Origin: a bacterium
GTDB lineage: Bacteria; SZUA-79; Acidulodesulfobacterales; Acidulodesulfobacteraceae
Direction of reading: 5' to 3'
DNA: 12,059 bases
NCBI GenBank assembly: GCA_021806125.1
Contig: JAJZYC010000030.1
Span: 1 to 12,059, forward strand
Shown here piece by piece: positions 1 through 6,003 of this stretch. The notes beneath the pieces were generated by a model. That model did no database searches. It worked only from the letters and a program-made list of their open reading frames with translations, and was not told where the DNA came from. How positions within the stretch are numbered: position 1 is the stretch's first letter; every line of letters begins with the position of its first letter. The translations under genes were made by a program, and so were the position numbers.

Positions 1-1
1 G

Positions 2-967
2 GCTAATTTTGCGCGGGATATAGTCAATGAGCCCGGGAATGTAGTAACCCCCGAATACTTAGCCGGCATCGCAAAAGAAATATCCGCTGGAAAAAATATG
101 GAATGCGAAATATTTAACGAAAAAGAGATAGTAAAAAAAGGAATGAACGCTTTTTATGGAGTAGCTCAAGGGTCAAAAAACCCTCCCAGGTTTATTCATT
201 TGATTTATAAACCGCAGGATAAATCAAAAAATAAAAAAAATAAAAAAATTGCGATTATCGGCAAGGGGATAACTTTCGACAGCGGAGGCCTTTCTTTAAA
301 ACCGGCGGACTTTATGACGACCATGAAATCGGATAAATCCGGAGCGTGCGCAGTTCTCGGAATAATGAAATACATTAAAGATTTCGATATAAATTTAGAG
401 GTTCACGGCATTATAGCCGCATGTGAAAATATGCCGGACGGCGGGGCGCAGAGACCTGACGACGTGGTTAAGGCGCTTAACGGAAAAACTATCGAGATAG
501 AAAATACCGACGCCGAAGGCAGGCTGACCCTTGCCGATGCTTTAACATTTGCCTCCAATCTGGAAGTAGATGAAATAATAGACCTTGCGACTCTAACCGG
601 GGCATGCGTGATTGCGCTCGGAGAATATACTTCGGGCGTTATGGGCAACGATAAAGATTTGATAAATAATATTATATCGGTAAGCCGTATTTCAGGCGAA
701 AGGATGTGGGAACTGCCTTTCGACGATAATATGAAAGAAAAACTTTCAAGTCCAATAGCGGATTTAAAAAACGTTGGAAACAGATACGGCGGTGCTATTA
801 CGGCCGGAATGTTTCTCGAAGAATTCGTGCCGGATAAAATTAAATGGTGCCACATCGACATAGCGGGTCCGGCTTTTACAAAAACGGGCTTCACTTATAA
901 CCCCAAGGGAGGCACCGGGGTCGGAACCAGAACCTTGCTCTACTACCTAATTCAACATAAAATTTAA
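2..967 (+). CDS. pepA: Leucyl (cytosol) aminopeptidase, M17 family, 5' end cut off by the window
   Basis: A two-metal cytosolic exopeptidase that releases N-terminal amino acids from peptides, acting as a hexamer in family members. The reading frame is open from base 2 and already codes for typical M17 sequence (ARDIVNEPGNVVTPEYL), so the gene starts before the window and the ATG at 98 is internal. Of the 321 codons visible, the catalytic domain is complete: GKGITFDSGG and SLKP give the metal ligands K88 and D93 and catalytic K100, D111 follows in MKSDKSGA, and NTDAEGRL gives D170, E172 and R174 (numbered from base 2). The spacings between these residues equal those of E. coli PepA (K270, D275, K282, D293, D352, E354, R356). 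The missing part is the N-terminal domain. It is separated from nuoA by 352 bases with its own promoter, so it is probably not part of the nuo operon. Confidence 0.95.
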   Translation, partial: ANFARDIVNEPGNVVTPEYLAGIAKEISAGKNMECEIFNEKEIVKKGMNAFYGVAQGSKNPPRFIHLIYKPQDKSKNKKNKKIAIIGKGITFDSGGLSLKPADFMTTMKSDKSGACAVLGIMKYIKDFDINLEVHGIIAACENMPDGGAQRPDDVVKALNGKTIEIENTDAEGRLTLADALTFASNLEVDEIIDLATLTGACVIALGEYTSGVMGNDKDLINNIISVSRISGERMWELPFDDNMKEKLSSPIADLKNVGNRYGGAITAGMFLEEFVPDKIKWCHIDIAGPAFTKTGFTYNPKGGTGVGTRTLLYYLIQHKI

Positions 968-1024
968 CGGCTATATTAATCCCGATTTAGAAAATATTTA
1001 TAAGTTATATAATATTAAATAACA

Positions 1025-1199
1025 CTGGATTCCCGCGAAAGCGGGAAAGTCCTTAAAAGGACTTCACATATAGAAGGCACGCGTTAAAGGGCGCATGCCG
1101 CCCTTGCGTGCCGAAGAGGCTTGAAAAGCCATATCGCAAGCACGCGTTTATCAAAGCATTTCTTTGATGCGCGCTGGAGATGGCGAAGCGTTAATCCAG
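1025..1199. repeat. Multi-hairpin element bounded by CTGGATT / AATCCAG inverted repeats (MITE-like or structured RNA)
   Basis: The ends are a 7-bp inverted repeat, CTGGATT at 1025-1031 and AATCCAG at 1193-1199. Between them lie consecutive hairpins. TTCCCGC/GCGGGAA (1030-1036/1041-1047) has a GAAA loop. AAGTCCTT/AAGGACTT occupies 1047-1064. A two-part stem has GGCACGC/GCGTGCC (1076-1082/1106-1112) outside and AAGGGCG/CGCCCTT (1087-1093/1099-1105) inside. GGCTT/AAGCC occupies 1118-1130. A last stem has ATCAAAG/CTTTGAT (1150-1156/1162-1168) with an imperfect outer GC stem at 1140-1145/1169-1174. GC content is visibly above the AT-rich flanks. The TGGATTCCCGC...GCGGGAA start is of a kind often seen in dispersed bacterial palindromic repeats. 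No transposase is present, and no exact target duplication abuts the ends. Whether it acts as DNA or RNA cannot be told from one copy. Confidence 0.6.
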
Positions 1200-1240
1200 A
1201 AAATAAATTTCTAAATAGTTATTTGGGGGCAATATTTTTG

Positions 1241-1269
1241 TTGATTAAACGGGCTTCATATGATATATT
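1241..1269 (+). promoter_or_regulatory. Predicted sigma70-type promoter of the nuo operon
   Basis: A -35 box TTGATT (1241-1246, 4 of 6 consensus bases) is separated by exactly 17 bases from a -10 box TATATT (1264-1269, 5 of 6). Transcription would start near 1276, giving a leader of about 44 bases before the nuoA start at 1320. It is the best promoter match in the gap, but AT-rich sequence produces chance -10 boxes, so this is a prediction only. Confidence 0.5.
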
Positions 1270-1282
1270 TCATATGATATAT
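1255..1282. repeat. Perfect 14-bp tandem duplication in the nuo promoter
   Basis: TTCATATGATATAT occurs twice head to tail, at 1255-1268 and 1269-1282. The first copy contains most of the predicted -10 box, and the second copy runs into the palindrome that follows. Such duplication can create two protein-binding sites or a second -10 element, or it may be a neutral replication slip. Confidence 0.75.
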
Positions 1283-1289
1283 ATCATAT
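1272..1289. promoter_or_regulatory. 18-bp perfect palindrome, possible operator of the nuo operon
   Basis: ATATGATAT followed directly by ATATCATAT is a perfect inverted repeat. It lies just downstream of the predicted -10 box, over the expected transcription start. This is where a dimeric repressor would block transcription. The binding protein is not identifiable from the sequence, and the AT-only outer bases weaken the case. Confidence 0.4.
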
Positions 1290-1308
1290 TGTAAAATTAT
1301 AAAAATTG

Positions 1309-1314
1309 AAGGAG
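1309..1314 (+). promoter_or_regulatory. Shine-Dalgarno site that fixes the TTG start of nuoA
   Basis: AAGGAG lies five bases before TTG at 1320. No ATG in this frame comes close enough to the start of the conserved NuoA sequence to compete, so this site supports the TTG start. Confidence 0.8.
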
Positions 1315-1319
1315 TTTTC

Positions 1320-1673
1320 TTGAATTCGTTTCTGCCTATTCTTATAATGCTTGCGATAGCAATTTTATTTGCCGTATTTACTATTATAGCCTCTAATTTC
1401 ATAGGAAAAAAAACTTTTGAATCCGGTAAATTAAAGGCTTATGAATGCGGAGTAGAACCTACCGGGGAGCCACATGTAAGATTCGATATTAAGTTTTATC
1501 TTATCGCCATTTTTTTTCTTCTCTTCGACGTAGAAGCCCTTTTTTTATTCCCATGGGCGGTAATTTTTTCTAAATTAGGTTTTTTAGGTTTTATCGAAAT
1601 GTTCTTTTTTATTGTAATATTAGTTTTAGGTTTAATGTATGTCTGGCTTAAGGGGGCGCTCAAATGGGAATAG
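1320..1673 (+). CDS. nuoA: NADH-quinone oxidoreductase subunit A (complex I membrane arm)
   Basis: A small membrane subunit at the junction between the membrane and peripheral arms of complex I, next to the quinone channel. The 117 residues match the family length. Three hydrophobic helices lie at about residues 4-28, 58-80 and 89-112. Between the first two is the conserved loop with YECGVEPTGEPHVRF, and C43 in it is the loop cysteine typical of the family. The second helix carries LLFDVEALFLFPWA with D70 and E72, the equivalents of E. coli D79 and E81. The start is TTG, backed by a strong AAGGAG. The 3' end overlaps nuoB by ten bases, indicating translational coupling. It is the first gene of the operon. 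Confidence 0.96.
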   Translation: MNSFLPILIMLAIAILFAVFTIIASNFIGKKTFESGKLKAYECGVEPTGEPHVRFDIKFYLIAIFFLLFDVEALFLFPWAVIFSKLGFLGFIEMFFFIVILVLGLMYVWLKGALKWE

Positions 1674-2158
1674 AAGAACATTTAGGCGATAATATCATTA
1701 CGACTTCTTTGGATAAAATAGTTTCCTGGGGTAGAAAGTGGTCTATTTGGCCGGCAACTTTCGGCTTGGCATGCTGTGCTATCGAAATGATGACCGTTGC
1801 TTCTTCAAGATACGATTTCGACAGATTAGGATTAATATTCAGGTCCAGTCCAAGGCAGGCAGATTTAATTATAGTATCGGGCAGGGTTTCGTATAAAATG
1901 GCGCCTATGGTTAAAAGGGTTTACGACCAAATGCCCAATCCTAAGTGGGTAATAGCGATGGGCGACTGCGCTTCGTCGGGAGGATTATTTAACGTTTACA
2001 GCATAGTCCAGGGCGTCGATAGAATAATTCCGGTAGATGTTTATATTCCGGGCTGTCCTCCTAGACCTGAAGCCCTGATATACGGAATAACAAAACTCCA
2101 GGAAAAGATAGAGAAAGGGACGCTCAAACACGAAGACCCCCCTCAAATTCTAAGATAA
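1664..2158 (+). CDS. nuoB: NADH-quinone oxidoreductase subunit B (carries cluster N2)
   Basis: A peripheral-arm subunit that binds the terminal 4Fe-4S cluster N2, which hands electrons to quinone. The four ligands are visible: the tandem pair C37-C38 in GLACCAIEMM, C102 in MGDCASSGG and C131 in YIPGCPPRPEA. These motifs and the 164-residue length are characteristic of NuoB. The N-terminus is short compared with the 220-residue E. coli protein and resembles the compact forms common in other bacteria. The ATG lies inside the end of nuoA and is preceded by a purine-rich AAGGGGG. An AT-rich spacer of 56 bases separates it from nuoC. Confidence 0.97.
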   Translation: MGIEEHLGDNIITTSLDKIVSWGRKWSIWPATFGLACCAIEMMTVASSRYDFDRLGLIFRSSPRQADLIIVSGRVSYKMAPMVKRVYDQMPNPKWVIAMGDCASSGGLFNVYSIVQGVDRIIPVDVYIPGCPPRPEALIYGITKLQEKIEKGTLKHEDPPQILR

Positions 2159-2214
2159 ATATAAATAATATATATAAATAGCATACGTATTTAAACTAAA
2201 TTGATTTCGACGAT

Positions 2215-2730
2215 ATGGATGTAATGTTTGCTTTAACGGTTATAAAAGAATCTAAGCCTAAAGTGATTGTCTCGGCCGATAACATTAAAGGCGAAGTACA
2301 TATACGGATTAAAAAAGAAGACCTGCTTGAATTTGCATTATTTTTAAAAACGGATTCAAGATTAGAGTTCGATATGCTGTCTGATTTATTCGCCGCGGAT
2401 TATCCGAAAAAGCCCGAAAGAATAGAAGTAATTTATAATTTTTATTCGATAAAAAATAATTTCAGGGTTTTTGTTAAGGTTAACAGTAAAGCGGACGAAA
2501 CGGAATATCCCAGTTTGACGTCGGCTTATAATTCCGCAAACTGGTTTGAAAGAGAAGTGTATGATATGTTCGGACTGAAATTTAAAAATCACCCGGATTT
2601 AAAAAGAATATTAAATCCCGACGACTGGGACGGATACCCGCTTCTTAAAGATTATCCCTTGAGAAAAAGACCAGAGCCCGAAGAAATTAAAATGGATGCT
2701 CCGGGATATATCGAGATAGAAAAAATATAA
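2215..2730 (+). CDS. nuoC: NADH-quinone oxidoreductase subunit C (30 kDa subunit)
   Basis: A scaffold subunit of the connecting module that binds NuoD and carries no cofactor. The signature lies at residues 110-150: WFEREVYDMFGLKF, then NHPDLKRILNPDDWDGYPL and KDYPLR. The 171-residue length suits a free-standing NuoC; it is not fused to NuoD as in E. coli. The start is uncertain between ATG 2215 and ATG 2224, since neither has a clear Shine-Dalgarno sequence in the AT-rich spacer. The first 15 residues are poorly conserved in the family, so the choice has little consequence. Confidence 0.94.
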   Translation: MDVMFALTVIKESKPKVIVSADNIKGEVHIRIKKEDLLEFALFLKTDSRLEFDMLSDLFAADYPKKPERIEVIYNFYSIKNNFRVFVKVNSKADETEYPSLTSAYNSANWFEREVYDMFGLKFKNHPDLKRILNPDDWDGYPLLKDYPLRKRPEPEEIKMDAPGYIEIEKI

Positions 2731-2754
2731 CAATACTTAAAAACAACTTAAGCG

Positions 2755-3954
2755 ATGTTCGAATATAAAGATTTTCTTATAGAAACAGATAAATTTGCAT
2801 TAAACATCGGGCCGTCGCATCCGGCCACTCACGGCGTTCTGAGGGTCTTAGTCCAGTTGGACGGAGAAATCGTCGTTAATGCCGAGCCTATAATAGGCTA
2901 TCTGCATACCAGTATGGAAAAATATGCGGAGTTCAGGACATATCATCAGGCGGAAACTATTACCGACAGAATGGATTATGTTTCTGGAGCATCCAATAAT
3001 CTCGGTTATATACTTGCGGTGGAAAAACTCTGCGGAGTTAAGGCGCCCAAAAGAGCCGAATATGTGAGGGTTATTCTTGCGGAGTTAACGAGGATAAGCT
3101 CCCATCTGGTATGGCTTGCGACGCATGCCGTGGACCTTGGCGCTTTGACTGAGTTTTTATACTGCTTCCGCGAAAGAGAGTTAATACTGGATATAATAGA
3201 AACGGTTACGGGCGCGAGGATGACGCCTTCCTTTTACCGCGTAGGCGGCCTGGCAATGGACGCGCATAAAGATTTTTTTGATAAAACAAGAAGTTTTATT
3301 AAAATTTTTCCGGAGAAAATCTCCGAATACGAAGCTCTGCTTACAAAAAATAAAATATGGTTAGAAAGGACTAAAAATTTAGGAATAATTTCTGCCGAAG
3401 ATGCTATAAATTTCGCATTAACCGGACCGTCGCTTAGGGGAAGCGGCATAAAATACGACGTAAGAAAAGCAAATCCTTATTCGTCTTACGAAGATTTCGA
3501 TTTTGAAATACCTACGGGAGAAACCGGAGACGTTTACGACAGGTATTTAGTTAGAATCGAAGAAATGCGTCAGAGCCTTAAAATAATTTCGCAGGCGGTA
3601 GAGAATGTTCCAGAGGGAGAATATTTAAGCTACGATGAATATCCCCAGTATGTTATTCCTCCCAAGAAGAGGGCGTTAACGACGATGGAAGGGATGATTT
3701 CTCTTTTCAAATACGGAATTGAAGGCATAAAACCTCCTAAAGGTGAGGTTTACGTTTCCATAGAAAATCCTAGGGGAGAATTAGGTTTTTATATGGTATC
3801 CGACGGCTCGGCTTTTCCGTATAGAATGAGGGTCAGACCGCCGTCATTCTGCAATATAAGCGCTTTAAATATAATGGTTAAGGGGCATATGGTTGCCGAT
3901 TTAATAGCGATCATGGGCAGCGTAGACATATTGCTTGGAGAAGTTGACAGGTAA
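2755..3954 (+). CDS. nuoD: NADH-quinone oxidoreductase subunit D (49 kDa subunit, quinone site)
   Basis: The quinone-binding subunit, descended from the large subunit of [NiFe] hydrogenases. The 399 residues match the free-standing form. The N-terminus has NIGPSHPATHGVLR with H22 and H26, and Y75 follows in ITDRMDYVSG; this loop histidine and tyrosine line the quinone headgroup site in Thermus Nqo4 (H38 and Y87). The C-terminus ends with IMGSVDILLGEVDR, as in most family members. The paired CxxC nickel ligands of hydrogenases are absent from both ends, so this is a true complex I subunit. It starts 25 bases after nuoC ends, with no strong ribosome binding site. Confidence 0.97.
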   Translation: MFEYKDFLIETDKFALNIGPSHPATHGVLRVLVQLDGEIVVNAEPIIGYLHTSMEKYAEFRTYHQAETITDRMDYVSGASNNLGYILAVEKLCGVKAPKRAEYVRVILAELTRISSHLVWLATHAVDLGALTEFLYCFRERELILDIIETVTGARMTPSFYRVGGLAMDAHKDFFDKTRSFIKIFPEKISEYEALLTKNKIWLERTKNLGIISAEDAINFALTGPSLRGSGIKYDVRKANPYSSYEDFDFEIPTGETGDVYDRYLVRIEEMRQSLKIISQAVENVPEGEYLSYDEYPQYVIPPKKRALTTMEGMISLFKYGIEGIKPPKGEVYVSIENPRGELGFYMVSDGSAFPYRMRVRPPSFCNISALNIMVKGHMVADLIAIMGSVDILLGEVDR

Positions 3955-4013
3955 AATATTAAAATTATAAATTAAATTTCGTTATATCATATATATTAAT
4001 TAAAGATTATTAT

Positions 4014-5918
4014 ATGAAAATTATAGATAAAATTGGTTCAAAATTAGATATTTCATTTTTTAAAAGAACGGGTCATGCCGAAATATCTTCCATACTCAAT
4101 TGGAAAGGTGTAGCTTTACTTGACGACGGTGATAATAAAGTTGACTTAGCAAGATGTTACATGCAAGAGCTTCAAAAAGTTTCTTGCGGCGTTTGTACTC
4201 CGTGCACGATTGGAACTTCTATTGCATCCGAAATCCTTGAACATATATGTAACGGCCGTGCTATTTTAGAAGATTTGGATAGGTTAAGGAATCAATGCGA
4301 ATGGGTTTTATCGTCTTCCAAATGTACCGTGGGAACTATTGGACCATTAGCCGTTACCGAACTAATCGATAATTTTAGAGAAGATTTTGAAAACGCGATA
4401 ATAAATAAAGAAATTATCCCTAAAGGGGATTATATAACCAAGGTAACCGCTCCGTGCATTAACGGCTGTCCATCTAAACTTGATATTCCAAACTGGATAG
4501 AAAAGGTAAGGGACGGCAGATTTGAGGACGCGCTCGAATCTGCGAGAAGAAATACTCCATTAGCCGGTATTTTGGGAAGAACTTGCTTCCATCCGTGTCA
4601 GGATAATTGCCGCAGAGCTAATGTCGATGAGCCTATTAACATATGCCTAATCAGAAGATTTGCTGCCGATAACGAATTTTATTCCGATATTAAACCGAAG
4701 TTCGCAATAAAAGACAATGGGATTAAAGTGGCAATCGTTGGTTCCGGCCCAGCCGGTTTAAGTTGCGCATATTATTTGCGTTTAATGGGTTATAAGCCTG
4801 TAATATTTGAAGCGTTGCCCGTTTTGGGTGGAATGATGAATGTCGGCATACCAAAGTACAGGTTGCCGAAAGAATTCTTAGATAAAGAAATCGATTATAT
4901 CCTTTCCACTGGAATCGATTATAAATTGAATCAAAAACTCGGAACTGATTTTACTATACAGGATCTTTTCGACCGTGATTTTAAGGCTGTTTTCCTTGCA
5001 GTCGGCGCCCACAAAGGACAAAATATAGGACTGCCCGGAGAGAATGATAATCTTAAAGGTTTTTATGAAGGTGTTAAATTTTTAAGGGATGTTTCCCTTG
5101 GGAATAAAGTTGAAGCGGGCAGGAAGGTTATTATAGAGGGAGGCGGCAATGTAGCTATAGACTGCTGCAGGACCGCAATAAGGTTAGGATTCAAAGAAGT
5201 TATCGTCGCGTATAGAAGGGCGAGAGAACAAATGCCAGCCGCACCTTATGAAATAGATACCGCCATCAAAGAAGGCGTTAAATTTGAATTTTTGACTAAT
5301 CCTATAAGTATTATTCAAGAAAATGGGGCGGTTAAAGGCGTAAGGTGCAGAAAAATGAAACTCGGCGATCCGGATGAAAGCGGCAGAAGAAGCCCCGTAG
5401 AAGTCCCCGGTTCCGATTTTGACATGGAATGCGATTCGTTTATTATGGCGGTAGGGCAGGTTCCTGATTTCGATTTTTTAAAAGATGCGCCGCAGATTAA
5501 AACTGATAAGCGCAAAATAATCGTAGCGGACGGGTTTACCCATATGACCGATATGCCTGGAGTATTTGCCGGCGGCGATGCGTTTACCGGCCCCCTCAGC
5601 ATAGTCGATTCAAACCGCGACGGCAAGAATGCCGCAAGAAGAATAGACCAGTACATAAGAACCGGTTCATTCGAAGCGACGGACGATTGTATTTTTGAAT
5701 ATCTGCTGGAAAAGATAGGCGTTTACGACAAAAAAGAAATAATAGATTATACAGATTTTCCGACAGGAAATCCGGCAGCTAAACAGATGGAAGAAGATGT
5801 TGGGTTGCGCATAAGTAATTTTATGGAAGTCGATAAAGGTTTAACCAGCGACGATGTTATTTATGAAGCCACAAGATGTATGAGATGTTATTTTCTTATG
5901 CTCGTGAAGTTCAGATAA
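4014..5918 (+). CDS. NuoF iron-sulfur domain fused to GltD-type FAD/NAD(P)H oxidoreductase (SfrB-like electron-input subunit)
   Basis: The likely electron-input subunit of this complex I, in the place of nuoE and nuoF. Residues about 25-130 match only the C-terminal 4Fe-4S part of NuoF: SCGVCTPCTIG and SSKCTVGTIGPLA give C58, C61, C64 and C104, the exact 3-3-40 spacing of cluster N3 in Nqo1. The FMN/NADH domain and the glycine-rich GRGGAGFP loop of NuoF are missing. Residues 145-215 form the GltD iron-sulfur region (APCINGCPSKLDIP, then GRTCFHPCQDNC). Residues 237-550 are the flavoprotein: VGSGPAGLSCAYYL for FAD, EGGGNVAID at 375-383 for the second Rossmann fold, AYRRAREQMPA suggesting NADPH, and VFAGGDAFTGP for FAD closure. 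A C-terminal ATRCMRC ends the protein. The architecture resembles Geobacter SfrB. It has no close Shine-Dalgarno site and is flanked by AT-rich spacers of 59 and 85 bases. Substrate choice is inferred. Confidence 0.88.
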   Translation: MKIIDKIGSKLDISFFKRTGHAEISSILNWKGVALLDDGDNKVDLARCYMQELQKVSCGVCTPCTIGTSIASEILEHICNGRAILEDLDRLRNQCEWVLSSSKCTVGTIGPLAVTELIDNFREDFENAIINKEIIPKGDYITKVTAPCINGCPSKLDIPNWIEKVRDGRFEDALESARRNTPLAGILGRTCFHPCQDNCRRANVDEPINICLIRRFAADNEFYSDIKPKFAIKDNGIKVAIVGSGPAGLSCAYYLRLMGYKPVIFEALPVLGGMMNVGIPKYRLPKEFLDKEIDYILSTGIDYKLNQKLGTDFTIQDLFDRDFKAVFLAVGAHKGQNIGLPGENDNLKGFYEGVKFLRDVSLGNKVEAGRKVIIEGGGNVAIDCCRTAIRLGFKEVIVAYRRAREQMPAAPYEIDTAIKEGVKFEFLTNPISIIQENGAVKGVRCRKMKLGDPDESGRRSPVEVPGSDFDMECDSFIMAVGQVPDFDFLKDAPQIKTDKRKIIVADGFTHMTDMPGVFAGGDAFTGPLSIVDSNRDGKNAARRIDQYIRTGSFEATDDCIFEYLLEKIGVYDKKEIIDYTDFPTGNPAAKQMEEDVGLRISNFMEVDKGLTSDDVIYEATRCMRCYFLMLVKFR

Positions 5919-5971
5919 AATTCCAAAGCAATCACATTAAAAATTTAGATTCGAAGAAGTTTTATATTTTC

Positions 5972-5990
5972 TTACTTGTTTACTTGTTTA
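5972..5990. repeat. Short 8-bp tandem repeat upstream of nuoG
   Basis: TTACTTGT occurs twice in a row (5972-5979 and 5980-5987), followed by TTA, in the 85-base spacer between the NuoF/GltD fusion and nuoG. The spacer has no strong hairpin and only a weak AGGA before the nuoG start. A function is not evident. Confidence 0.5.
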
Positions 5991-6003
5991 TAGGATTAAA
6001 TAA

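Larger units (their letters stand above)
968..1319. other. Intergenic region between pepA and nuoA
   Basis: The only gap longer than 300 bases. Bases 968-1024 are AT-rich with no clear hairpin plus T-run terminator. Bases 1025-1199 are a multi-hairpin element described separately. Bases 1200-1319 are strongly AT-rich and hold the predicted nuo promoter, a tandem repeat, a palindrome and the nuoA ribosome binding site. I see no convincing coding frame and no tRNA cloverleaf. Confidence 0.8.

Noticed and set aside
403..894. 163-codon open frame on the minus strand opposite the aminopeptidase gene
   Set aside because: It lies wholly antisense to a strongly conserved catalytic domain, has no recognisable motif and reflects the codon bias of the real gene.
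1030..1064. Intrinsic terminator for pepA
   Set aside because: The hairpins are strong, but no T-run follows either of them, so they do not fit a standard rho-independent terminator.
1025..1199. CRISPR array or tRNA in the hairpin-rich gap
   Set aside because: There are no regularly spaced direct repeats with spacers, and the stems do not make a cloverleaf with tRNA loop sequences.
2755..3954. Large subunit of an energy-converting [NiFe] hydrogenase instead of NuoD
   Set aside because: The CxxC nickel-binding pairs at both ends are absent, and the quinone-site histidine and tyrosine of NuoD are present.
5315..5656. 113-codon minus-strand frame opposite the GltD domain
   Set aside because: It is a shadow of the conserved FAD/NAD(P)H-binding sequence, without a ribosome binding site or known motif.
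4014..5918. Sequencing or assembly artefact joining two genes
   Set aside because: The frame is continuous for 634 codons, both domains are intact with correct cysteine spacing, and the domain order matches the known SfrB-type architecture.
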